DNA of 64,000 nt from Tetracentron sinense (taxonomy: Eukaryota; Streptophyta; Magnoliopsida; Trochodendrales; Trochodendraceae). Shown here piece by piece: positions 50,612 through 60,978 of the stretch; the stretch's first letter is position 1, and every line of letters begins with the position of its first letter. The position numbers and the translations under genes are program-made. Under the pieces are notes generated by a model. The model saw only the letters and a list, made by a program, of their open reading frames with translations, searched no databases and was not told the DNA's origin. The stretch lies in the NCBI GenBank assembly GCA_015143295.1, contig CM026553.1, forward strand, positions 1,984,001-2,048,000, in the 5' to 3' direction.

Positions 50612-50749
50612 TCACAGTGGCATAGATTTCAATTCCATACTATCTAAGTGTGTTACAAATACTTTATCTAATAAAGCCTTGGTCATCGGGTCAGCAACAT
50701 TAAGTTGAGACCTAATCTTTGTAACCACAATATCTTGCCTCTCAATGAT
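50612..50749 (-). pseudogene. copia RNase H, C-terminal end
   Basis: The minus strand continues the frame from 60979: IIERQDIVVTKI, then VADPMTKALLDKVF and a TGA at 50612-50614. These are the last copia RNase H motifs (V-K-...-ADP-TK). This part was separated from the rest by the chromovirus at 50750-60973. The shared AATGA is the target duplication. Confidence 0.88.
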
Positions 50750-50960
50750 GTAGCACCCCGGACTTTTTCATTTTTAATGAATGGCACTCTCGTAGCTAAT
50801 TGGCCGTTTTCGTAGTCTAATTAATAAATAAGGGAGAAATCGGAAATTCCGAAATGTCAGAAATGTTCTTTTTTGAATGACGGATCCAACGCAAGTTGAA
50901 TCGTCGAAATCCGACGAGCGAGTCAAAAGATATGGTCAAAACAGTCCAGACATACAGAGT

Positions 50961-51146
50961 ACCGATCGCTCGGTCCAGTCAGCGATCGATCGGTCCATAA
51001 CCGATCGATCGGTAGCTATCGCACGGTCAGAAATTTTGTATGGGGAAATTTTCCAGAGAGTGAGTTTTTGACCGGTCGATCGGTCAATAACACCGATCGA
51101 TCGGTAGGCAACCGATCGATCGGTCATAACCACCGATCGCTCGGTC
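50961..51146 (+). repeat. ACCGATCGATCGGT-type palindrome array
   Basis: Eight units lie in two groups (starting 50961, 50981, 51000, 51014; then 51071, 51090, 51109, 51131), separated by a stretch holding TGTATGGGGAAATTTTCCAG, itself partly symmetric. The 3' LTR repeats the array at 58644-58829. Confidence 0.92.
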
Positions 51147-52130
51147 TTCGTGTTTTTCAGAATTTTCATTAAGGGCTTTTTCGTCTTTTGGGGGTTAAAC
51201 CCTTTCTCCTTAAGGCTTGCCTGAGCCTTAGGGCATCATTCACTATACTTAGAGAGATTTGGGAGATAAGAGAGAAGAGAAAAGGGTTTCCTAAACCTAG
51301 GTTGCTTTTGGAGAAGAAATCAAAGGGGTGAAGATCTTAGATCGTCCCCAAGCACGTTTTCTTCAAGATTTCAACTCAAGCTCGTGTGTGAACCATTCTC
51401 CAAGCTAGGGCAGCAACCCAAGCACGTTTTTGAAAGGGGTTTCTTCCCTAACTCGAATCTCCTTCAAGCAAAGGTGTTCATCTTTCAAGTTGGAGCTTCA
51501 ATCAAGGTCCCTACCAAGGATTCAAGCCTTGATTCAAGGTTAGTACACCCTACTAACTTCCCTTAGCAATAGTCTAGATTTTCTATTGTGAAATGTGACT
51601 CTTGGTAGTATGTTTTTTTCCTTATAAAATGTATCATCTCCACTAAATATAAACAAGATAAGCAAAAGGTATGGATGTGTGGATGAGAGGTTGGTTGAGG
51701 CGATGGGATGCCGAAGGTATGGTGTATGAATGTGTGGTGTGAAGAATGGAAAATGGAGGACGGGCATTTTACCCATAATGAACATACCTTGATTTTTGGA
51801 TGGAAAGTAGGCACTAAAAAGAAGAAGATGAACCATTAAGGAACCTTGCATGTTATGTGTTTGACAAAATGCCTAAACTAGGAATAAATGACATAAATGA
51901 AGAAAATGAAAGTAGGCCTTATGCATGTGTTCTTATGAATGATGAACTATTCAAATGCCACGTAGATTACTCAAATTCCTATATGGTTATACTGTGGATT
52001 GAATTGCTATACACTACTCTTCATGTCACATTGTCATCATGATATTACAAGTGCTACACACACCACACATGCATGCATGAAACCGGGTTTTCCAAGATTG
52101 TATTTGTATAAGAAATGGAACAAGAACATG

Positions 52131-52600
52131 ACAAAGAGGTTGGTAGCCCAAGGAAGGGTGCTAGCCTCTGGCTCACAAGTGAAATGAATCAAGAACATGA
52201 CAAGGAGGTTGGTAGCCCAAGGAAGGGTGCTAGCCTCTGGCTCACAAGAGAAATGGAACAAGAACATGACAAGGAGGTTGGTAGCCCAGGTGAAGGGTGC
52301 TAGCCTCTGGCTCACAAGAGAAATGGAACAAGAACATGACAAGGAGGTTGGTAGCCCAAGGAAGGGTGCTAGCCTTTGGCTCACAAGAGAAAGGGAACAA
52401 GAACACGACAAGGAGGTTGGTAGCCCAAGGAAGGGTGCTAGCCTCTGGCTCACAAGAGAAATGGAACAAGAACATGACAAGGAGGTTGGTAGCCCAAGGA
52501 AGGGTGCTAGCCTCTGGCTCACAAGAGAAACGGAACAAGAACATGACAAGGAGGTTGGTAGCCTAAGGAAGGGTGCTAGCCTCTGGCTCACAAGTATACA
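52131..52600 (+). repeat. seven 69-bp tandem repeats in 5' LTR
   Basis: Starts of TTGGTAGCCC at 52140, 52209, 52278, 52348, 52417, 52486 and 52555 give a 69-bp period (one unit is 70). Each unit carries GACAAGGAGGTTGGTAGCCC, then GGGTGCTAGCCTCTGGCTCA. The period is a multiple of three, which alone explains the long open frames on both strands here. Confidence 0.95.
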
Positions 52601-53294
52601 AGCCAAGAACAAATCAAGACATGAAATACAAGACAAGACACGACACACATACATGATTTGACCGAGACACGAAAAAGGTTTCCGAGACATGAGTTTTACC
52701 GAGGTTTTTGCATTCATACACGCATGTCAAGATATGGCTATGTATCTTATGCTTTCACTATTGCTTTAAATTAATATCTTGTATTGCTCACTATTGTTAT
52801 GCTTTCATTATTGTTATGGTTAGCTAGTAGTTTGTACTCGCTGAGTATTCCATGCTCAGCCGTACTTTCATGTCGGCAGGTACTGTGGATGTCCTCGACC
52901 CCGAGCCTTGGGCCGAGGAGGAGTATGTAGAGGAGAGGGAACCACCTATCCCATGGCAGTCTCAGGAGGATGGGTACTTGGATGTGTGGCCATACCTCGA
53001 CTACTGTTGAGAGGAGAGGGTTAGAGAGTTCCTTTTTGTATTTTGATAGGTGGGCATGTCGACCTTTACTTTGATTGTATTTGGTATATGTTAACTTGGA
53101 ATACTATTTGGAGTCATAGAAGAAAAGAAAAAGTTGGCTTATGCTTCCGCACTTATGTTTAGTTTCTGCGCTCTGATTATCATTGTATTATATTATGTTT
53201 AGCCTCTTGCATTACAGGATGGTTTGACAGGTACACGTAGTCACCTCTAAAGTATCCCTTAACTCCTAGGGGGTATTTTGGGGCGTGACAGAAG

Positions 53295-53306
53295 TGGTAT
53301 CAGAGC
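53295..53306 (+). other. primer binding site (tRNA-iMet)
   Basis: TGGTATCAGAGC lies four bases after the 5' LTR. It is complementary to the 3' end of plant initiator-Met tRNA and primes minus-strand synthesis. Confidence 0.95.
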
Positions 53307-53618
53307 TCTAGGTATTAGAGTCCCTAGGGTCACTTAGATGATTGAACAAGGTATTAGAATCACCTTAGAGAGTTGTATTCCAAGTATAGACTAACAAGTT
53401 AGTCTTAGTCAAAATGGGTTGAACTTCAACCGAACATAGAGTCCTACGCTAGGAACATGGATTGTATGTTATGCTGTTGTGTTATATACCATGTGTACAT
53501 TATTTGTGTTGTACTTATTAAATGTGCTTGATGAATATGTATTGAGTGAATTACGAAATTTGTACTAAACGCGTATCCAAGTTAGACTCATGTTGAATTG
53601 TCGTTCTCAGGAGAAATC

Positions 53619-54855
53619 ATGAGACGTAATACCCGGGGTCGCGGGTACAACACGAGGGGTAATGGAGGTGATGCTCCATCGGGTGATGATCAACCCGATT
53701 TTGCCCAAGCTTTTGCCTCAATAGCCGAGACCTTGGCTATGCTAGCGGCGAGGCAACCGGCCACTCCACCTAATGTGGCACTTATACCGGCTCCTCCTAA
53801 CCGAGCCCAAGCCGGGATAGAAGCTTTCCGGAGGATGAGGCCTCCAACTTTTTGTGGAAGCATTGATCCACTTGTCGCCGAGGGTTGGATTCGGCAACTT
53901 GAGAAGATATTCTCGGTATTGGCACCTACGGAAGTAGAGAGGGTCACATGGGCTGCCTTTATGCTTGAAGGCGAGGCCGACCATTGGTGGAAGTCTGCAC
54001 TTCGGACCCGAGAGTTGACCCGGCAAGGCCAAGAATGGACATGGGGAGAATTCTTGGACATTTTTTACAAGAAGTACTTTCCGGTTGGGATGAAAGAAAA
54101 GAAAGAAATTGAATTTATTACCTTGGAGCAAGGTAATATGTCTGTAGCGGCTTACGAAGCCAAGTTCTCAGAGCTATCTCGATTTGCTCCACACATGATA
54201 GCTACCGAGGCTATGAAGGCCCGGAAATTCGAGAGGGGGTTGAAGGCCTACCTCAAGGATCGTGTCTCAATGTTCCGACATGAGACATATTCAGAAGTTG
54301 TGGACAAGGCATTGTTGGCCGAGTCGAATTCCGAGGAGTTCTTTAAGAGAAGAGGAATAGAAAAGGGACAGTCTAGTAGTTCAGGGGAGAAGAGAGCTAG
54401 GACTATGTCTTATCAGTCCGCAGGGCTGGCTCAGTCACAGAGGATGTACTCGGCACCACAGGCTCCCCGCCCTTTTGCTCCACCGGCTTTTCGCCCGGCT
54501 ACCTCGTATGCTCCTCGCCCCGCAGTGACTCAGGCTACGGGTTATACTCCTCCCACTTATTCACATAATGTCTGCACCCTTTGTGGAAGGAGGCATCCAG
54601 TAGGGGAATGTCGGAAGGCTACAGGAGGCTGTTTTCATTGTGGCGACCAGGGCCACATGATTCGGGATTGTCCCCGACGTCGATTGCCAGCTCAGTCTTC
54701 GGGGAGCAGGCCCCCAATTAGGCAGACATCTCAGCCTAGCTCTTCTCAGGCTTCGAGGGCCTCACAGTCTACCCGGCCTCCTCGCCCAGTCACTCAGGGT
54801 CGAGTTTTTGCTCTATTGGAGAGAGACGCACGTGCATCCGACGATGTCGTGCAAG
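53619..54855 (+). CDS. gag: chromovirus Gag (5' exon of gag-pol)
   Basis: Gag packages the element RNA and forms the particle. ATG at 53619 is the first in frame and fits the conserved start (MRRNTRGRG). The retrotransposon gag domain covers roughly residues 75-235, with WIRQLEKIF, WAAFMLEGEADHWW, and F-D-FYKKYFP. A proline/serine-rich linker follows, then a zinc knuckle CFHCGDQGHMIRDC at about residues 338-351, preceded by CTLCGRRHPVGEC, which resembles a degenerate second finger. The uninterrupted frame runs on to TGA at 54870-54872. However, conserved gag-protease linker sequence stops at 54855, where a GT begins an intron-like segment. If unspliced, Gag would end five residues later as a separate protein; if spliced, it joins pol in frame. 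Confidence 0.93.
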
Positions 54856-54989
54856 GTACACGAGAATTTTGAGTTTAAGTTGTATAAACTTTCTATGGTT
54901 TGTTATGCGGTTATTTATACTAAGGGTTACCTATGTATGATGCTTGTTACTATTTGAAATCTACTGATATTAGTTACTTAATCGCACAG
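54856..54989 (+). other. 134-bp intron-like segment between gag and protease
   Basis: The segment starts AAG/GTACAC and ends ATCGCACAG/G, matching plant splice consensus. It is T-rich, has several in-frame stops and shows no gag-pol similarity. Codon phase matches exactly: 54855 is the first base of a codon completed by 54990-54991 as Gly, and the downstream frame runs straight into the protease active site at 55031. Chromoviruses of this lineage normally have one uninterrupted gag-pol frame. Alternatives are a small insertion that ended gag-pol fusion, or use of it as a gag/pol ratio switch. Confidence 0.75.
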
Positions 54990-57900
54990 GCGCTTTATTA
55001 GTGAACGAGTGTTTCGCTCGAGTGTTGATAGACACAGGATCTACTCACTCTTTTGTCTCCCCAAGTTTTGCAAAGGGCTTTTCGACTGAGGCTACTCCGT
55101 TGGAGCGGGAGTTGACCATTGCAACTCCACTCGGCAAGTCAGTTGATACGGACAAGATATTCAGGGATAGTGTGGTTCAAGTAGGGGAGAATGAACTAGT
55201 GGCCGATCTTATCATTTTGGATTTCCAAGATTTAGACTTTGACATCATTCTTGGTATGGATTGGTTGGCAAACCATCACGGGCATGTTGCATGTTTTGAA
55301 AAGATGGTGAATTTCAAGCCGGAAGGGGGTAAGCCTTTTCACTTCCGAAGATTAAGAGAGAGGGACATTGCTCGCCTCGCAGCCTTGAGTATAGCACACC
55401 CAGAAGCACAAAACTCATCGGCTATTCCGGTTGTGAGTGAGTTCTTAGATGTATTCCCGGAAGAACTTCCCGGATTGCCTCCTGATAGAGAGATCGAATT
55501 TGCTATAGAGCTTGCTTCGGGTACCGCTCCGATTTCAAGGGCACCATATAGAATGGCCCCTATAGAGCTTGAAGAATTAAAGAAACAGATTGAGGAGTTA
55601 CAACAACTTGGTTTCATCCAACCAAGTGTCTCGCCGTGGGGAGCTCCGGTTCTCTTTGTGAAGAAGAAGGACGGGTCTATGAGGATGTGTATAGACTACC
55701 GTCAGTTGAACAAGGTAACTATCAAAAATCGTTATCCCTTGCCAAGGATAGACGACTTGTTTGACCAACTGAAGGGAGCGAGATTCTTCTCCAAAATTGA
55801 TCTTAGATCGGGGTATCACCAATTAAGGATCAAGGCGGAAGATGTTCAGAAGACGGCTTTCAAAACTCGGTATAGGCATTACGAGTTCCTTGTCATGCCT
55901 TTTGGGCTGACGAATGCACCGGCGGCATTCATGGATTTGATGAACCGGGTGTTCCGATCCTACTTGGATCGATGCGTGATTGCATTCATTGATGACATTT
56001 TGGTGTATTCCCAGACACGGGAAGATCACGCATGAGACCTCCGCCTTGCTCTGGAGATGTTGAGAGAGCATAGGCTATATGCCAAATTGAGTAAGTGCGA
56101 GTTCTGGTTAGAGAAGGTCGCATTTCTTGGACACGTGGTGTCGGCCGAGAGCATTTCTGTAGATCCAGCCAAGGTTGAGGCAGTCATGAGTTGGGAGAGG
56201 CCCAAGAGCGTCACGGAGATACGTAGTTTCCTCGGATTGGCAGGCTACTACCAGAGATTTGTGGAGGGATTCTCTAGTTTGGCTGCACCTCTCACCTACT
56301 TGACAAGAAAAAGTACAAAGTTCAGTTGGAGTGACCGATGTGAAGTAAGTTTCCAAGAGTTGAAGAAACGCCTCACCACAGCCCCTGTCCTTACTGTGCC
56401 ATCTGGACCTTTTGGGTATGAGGTGTATAGTGATGCCTCGCTTGTCGGACTCGGGTGTGTCCTAATGCAACACAAGAAAGTCATTGCCTATGCATCAAGG
56501 CAGTTGAAAGAGCATGAAAAGAACTACCCCACTCACGACTTGGAGCTTGCGGCGGTCGTGTTTGCACTCAAAATTTGGCGACATTATCTGTACGGGGTGG
56601 AGTTCTATGTGTACACGGACCACAAGAGCCTCAAATATCTCTTTTCCCAAAAAGAGCTCAATTTGCGACAACGGCGTTGGATTGAGTTCTTAAAAGACTA
56701 CGAGTGCACTATCCAATATCACCCGGGAAAAGCAAATGTGGTGGCAGACGCTCTGAGTAGGAAACCATCGGGGTTGTTGGCTCACATGTTGGTGCGGGAA
56801 TGGAGACTGTTAGACGATTTGGCAAATCTAGACATAAGTGTGAACGATTCTGTCCGCGGTCCGGTTTTGGCGAATGTTACAGTTCGGCCGTACCTTATAG
56901 ACTTGATCCAGGAGTATCAAGCCACAGACACTGACTTGTTGGCTTTTCGGAACAAGGAAATTGCCAAAGGTAGTACGGACTTCTCTCTCACTAGCCAGGG
57001 TGCTATTACATTCAAGGGAAGACTTTGTGTCCCAGCCAATGCAGACCTTCGAAGAGAGATCATGGATGAAGCTCACCGTTCAAAGTACACAGTGCATCCT
57101 GGGGGTACGAAGATGTACCGGAACCTCAAGAGTCACTTTTGGTGGCGAAACATGAAGAGGAAGGTTGCGGAGTATGTGGCACGGTGTTTGGTGTGCCAAC
57201 AGGTGAAAGCGGAGCATTTGAGACCGGCGGGTCTTTTGCAGTCTCTCCCCATTCCCGAGTGGAAATGGGAACATATCTCTATGGACTTCATCGTGGGGTT
57301 ACCGAAGACGGTCAAGAAGACCGATGCTATATGGGTAGTTATTGATAGACTCACGAAGTCCGCTCATTTCTTACCGTACCGGACTACATTCAACTCCAAT
57401 CAGTTAGCGGAGCTATACATCAAGGAAATAGTCCGATTGCACGGAGTGCCAGTGAGCATTGTCTCAGACCGGGATCCAAGGTTCACATCCAGGTTTTGGA
57501 AAAGCTTTCAGGATGATATGGGTTCCCGACTAGACTTTAGCACGACTTTCCACCCGCAGACCGACGGGCAAATAGAGAGGGTGAATCAAGTGATAGAAGA
57601 CATGCTCCGAGCTTGTATGTTGGATTTCAAAGGAAGTTGGGAGGATCACCTACCTTTGGTGGAATTCGCCTACAATAACAGTTATCAAGCAAGCATACAA
57701 ATGGCACCTTTCGAAGCCTTATACGGAAGAAGTTGTAGGTCCCCCTTGTATTGGGATGAAGTTGGAGAAAGAAAGATTTTGGGCCCTGAGCTGATTGAAC
57801 GAACCGCGGATAAGGTCAAGCTTATACGGGAGAGGTTGAAGACCGCACAGGACAGACAGAAAAGCTATGCCGACAACCGAAGGAGGGATCTTGAATTCCG

Positions 57901-58321
57901 AGTCGGTGACTTTGTGTTTGTCAAGATTTCACCGACCAAGGGTGTTATGCGATTCGGGAAAAGAGACAAGCTTAGCCCGAGATATGTGGGTCCGTTCGAG
58001 ATCATTACTCGAGTCGGTGAAGTTGCTTATCGTGTTGCTTTGCCCGCTCACATGGCGGCGGTCCACAACGTGTTTCATATCTCCCAGCTTCGGAAGTACG
58101 TCCCGGATCCTTCTCACGTCATCGAGCTTGATCCGGTTGAGATTCGAGAGGATCTCACTTTGGTTGAGAAGCCGGTTCATATTTTGGATCGAAGAGACCA
58201 AGTACTTCGCAACAAGACTATTCCGCTAGTTCTCGTGCAATGGCAGCATCACGCTCGAGAAGAGGCTACATGGGAACGTGAGGCCGAAGTCAAGGCGAAG
58301 TACCCCGAGTTGTTTGAATGA
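54990..58321 (+). pseudogene. pol: chromovirus Pol with one nonsense codon
   Basis: Domains in order: aspartic protease ([10 protein letters not shown], active Asp at 55031); RT ([61 protein letters not shown] at about 55987); RNase H ([25 protein letters not shown]); integrase, with its HHCC zinc region around [14 protein letters not shown] to CLVCQQ and core [21 protein letters not shown]; and a C-terminal chromodomain ([27 protein letters not shown]). The frame is open throughout except TGA at 56033-56035, just after FIDD in RT. The related pol at 2485 has CGA there, so the change is a C-to-T transition at a CpG. As it stands the copy should not make full-length Pol unless the stop is read through. 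The stop at 58319-58321 lies about 110 bp before the 3' LTR. Confidence 0.94.
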
Positions 58322-58418
58322 TTTTGTGTATGACTTGTAATTTTGTTTCGAATTGTTATGCTAAGTTGTTTAAATTGTAAAGCACGCATTGTCCAAATTT
58401 CGAGGACGAAAGTTTTGT

Positions 58419-58431
58419 AAGGGGGGGAGAA
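58419..58431 (+). other. polypurine tract of the full-length chromovirus
   Basis: AAGGGGGGGAGAA lies directly before the TG of the 3' LTR at 58432. It is the expected primer for plus-strand DNA synthesis. Confidence 0.93.
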
Positions 58432-60973
58432 TGTAGCACCCCGGACTTTTTCATTTTTAATGAATGGCACTCTCGTAGCTAATTGGCCATTTTCGTAGTC
58501 TAATTAATAAATAAGGGAGAAATCGGAAATTCCGAAATGTCAGAAATGTTCGTTTTCGAAAGACGGATCCAACGCAAGTTGAATCGTCGAAATCCGACGA
58601 GCGAGTCAAAAGATATGGTCAAAACAGTCCAGACATACAGAGTACCGATCGCTCAGTCCAGTCAGCGATCGATCGGTCCATAACCGATCGATCGGTAGCT
58701 ATCGCACGGTTAGAAATTTTGTATGGGGAAATTTTCCAGAGAGTGAGTTTTTGACCGGTCGATCGGTCAATAACACCGATCGATCGGTAGGCAACCGATC
58801 GATCGGTCATAACCACCGATCGCTCGGTCTTCGTGTTTTTCAGAATTTTCATTAAGGGCTTTTTCATCTTTTGGGGGTTAAACCCTTTCTCCTTAAGGCT
58901 TGCCTGAGCCTTAGGGCATCATTCACTATACTTAGAGAGATTTGGGAGATAAGAGAGAAGAGAAAAGGGTTTCCTAAACCTAGGTTGCTTTTGGAGAAGA
59001 AATCAAAGGGGTGAAGACCTTAGATCATCCCGAAGCACGTTTTCTTCAAGATTTCAACTCAAGCTCGTGTGTGAACCATTCTCCAAGCTAGGGCAGCAAC
59101 CCAAGCACGTTTTTGAAAGGGGTTTCTTCCCTAAATCGAATCTCCTTCAAGCAAAGGTGTTCATCTTTCAAGTTGGAGCTTCAATCAATGTCCCTACCAA
59201 GGATTCAAGCCTTGATTCAAGGTTAGTACACCCTACTAAATTCCCTTAGCAATAGTCTAGATTTTCTATTGTGAAATGTGACTCTTGGTAGTATGTTTTT
59301 TTCCTTATAAAATGTATCATCTCCACTAAATATAAACAAGATAAGCAAAAGGTATGGATGTGTGGATGAGAGGTTGGTTGAGGCGATGGGATGCCGAAGG
59401 TATGGTGTATGAATGTGTGGTGTGAAGAATGGAAAATGGAGGATGGGCATTTTACCCATAATGAACATACCTTGATTTTTGGATGGAAAGTAGGCACTAA
59501 AAAGAAGAAGATGAACCATTAAGGAACCTTGCATGTTATGTGTTTGACAAAATGCCTAAACTAGGAATAAATGACATAAATGAAGAAAATGAAAGTAGGC
59601 CTTATGCATGTGTTCTTATGAATGATGAACTATTCAAATGCCACGTAGATTACTCAAATTCCTATATGGTTATACTGTGGATTGAATTGCTATACACTAC
59701 TCTTCATGTCACATTGTCATCATGATATTACAAGTGCTACACACACCACACATGCATGCATGAAACCGGGTTTTCCAAGATTGTATTTGTATAAGAAATG
59801 GAACAAGAACATGACAAGGAGGTTGGTAGCCCAAGGAAGGGTGCTAGCCTCTGGCTCACAAGTGAAATGAATCAAGAACATGACAAGGAGGTTGGTAGCC
59901 CAAGGAAGGGTGCTAGCCTCTGGCTCACAAGAGAAATGGAACAAGAACATGACAAGGAGGTTGGTAGCCCAGGTGAAGGGTGCTAGCCTCTGGCTCACAA
60001 GAGAAATGGAACAAGAACATGACAAGGAGGTTGGTAGCCCAAGGAAGGGTGCTAACCTCTGGCTCACAAGAGAAAGGGAACAAGAACACGACAAGGAGGT
60101 TGGTAGCCCAAGGAAGGGTGCTAGCCTCTGGCTCACAAGAGAAATGGAACAAGAACATGACAAGGAGGTTGGTAGCCCAAGGAAGGGTGCTAGCCTCTGG
60201 CTCACAAGAGAAATGGAACAAGAACATGACAAGGAGGTTGGTAGCCTAAGGAAGGGTGCTAGCCTCTGGCTCACAAGTATACAAGCCAAGAACAAATCAA
60301 GACATGAAATACAAGACAAGACACGACACACATACATGATTTGACCGAGACACGAAAAAGGTTTCCGAGACATGAGTTTTACCGAGGTTTTTGCATTCAT
60401 ACACGCATGTCAAGATATGGCTATGTATCTTATGCTTTCACTATTGCTTTAAATTAATATCTTGTATTGCTCACTGTTGTTATGCTTTCACTATTGTTAT
60501 GGTTAGCTAGTAGTTTGTACTCGCTGAGTATTCCATGCTCAGCCGTACTTTCATGTCGGCAGGTACTGTGGATGTCCTCGACCCCGAGCCTTGGGCCGAG
60601 GAGGAGTATGTAGAGGAGAGGGAACCACCTATCCCATGGCAGTCTCAGGAGGATGGGGACTTGGATGTGTGGCCATACCTCGACTACTATTGAGAGGAGA
60701 GGGTTAGAGAGTTCCTTTTTGTATTTTGATAGGTGGGCATGTCCACCTTTACTTTGATTGTATTTGGTATATGTTAACTTGGAATACTATTTGGAGTTAT
60801 AGAAGAAAAGAAAAAGTTGGCTTATGCTTCCGCACTTATGTTTAGTTTCTGCGCTCTGATTATCATTGTATTATATTATGTTTAGCCTCTTGCATTACAG
60901 GATGGTTTGACAGGTACACGTAGTCACCTCTAAAGTATCCCTTAACTCCTAGGGGGTATTTTGGGGCGTGACA
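58432..60973 (+). mobile_element. 3' LTR of the full-length chromovirus
   Basis: It is 2542 bp, about 99% identical by eye to 50750-53290, with the same array (58644-58829), seven 69-bp repeats (59814-60280) and stem-loop (60523-60543). Visible differences include three clustered changes near 58552-58561 (against 50868-50877). Most differences are transitions. Confidence 0.95.
58644..58829 (+). repeat. ACCGATCGATCGGT-type palindrome array (3' LTR)
   Basis: Same eight-unit layout as 50961-51146. One unit differs (ACCGATCGCTCAGT here against ACCGATCGCTCGGT). Confidence 0.92.
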
Positions 60974-60978
60974 AATGA

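Larger units (their letters stand above)
50750..53290 (+). mobile_element. 5' LTR of the full-length chromovirus
   Basis: It runs from TGTAGCACCCCGGAC to GGGGCGTGACA, 2541 bp. In order it holds a conserved hairpin-bearing block (about 50888-50935), a palindrome array (50961-51146), a GA/CT-rich leader-like part (51200-51540), seven 69-bp repeats (52131-52600), a stem-loop (52840-52860) and a conserved end (CATTACAGGATGGTTTGACA). No classic TATA box follows the array; GGGTTAAACCCTTT is at that place. Confidence 0.95.
50750..60973 (+). mobile_element. full-length Ty3/gypsy chromovirus (Tekay/Del-like)
   Basis: This is a 10,224-bp element with LTRs 50750-53290 and 58432-60973, a primer site, gag, pol and a purine tract. 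It is flanked by a perfect AATGA duplication (50745-50749 and 60974-60978). Domain order (protease, RT, RNase H, integrase, chromodomain) marks it as a chromovirus. The long LTRs, initiator-Met primer and chromodomain without the first aromatic residue suit the Tekay/Del lineage. The LTRs differ at about two dozen positions by eye (about 1%). At commonly used plant rates of the order of 1e-8 per site per year this means well under one million years. It has one nonsense codon in RT and one intron-like segment, described separately. It interrupts the RNase H of a minus-strand copia element. Confidence 0.96.

Noticed and set aside
52037..52717. Long open frames on both strands (226, 154 and 100 residues) in the LTRs, repeated at 59720-60400
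   Set aside because: They are produced by the 69-bp tandem repeat, whose period is a multiple of three and which lacks stops in several frames. The encoded peptides are simple repeats and differ between strands; there is no sign of coding.
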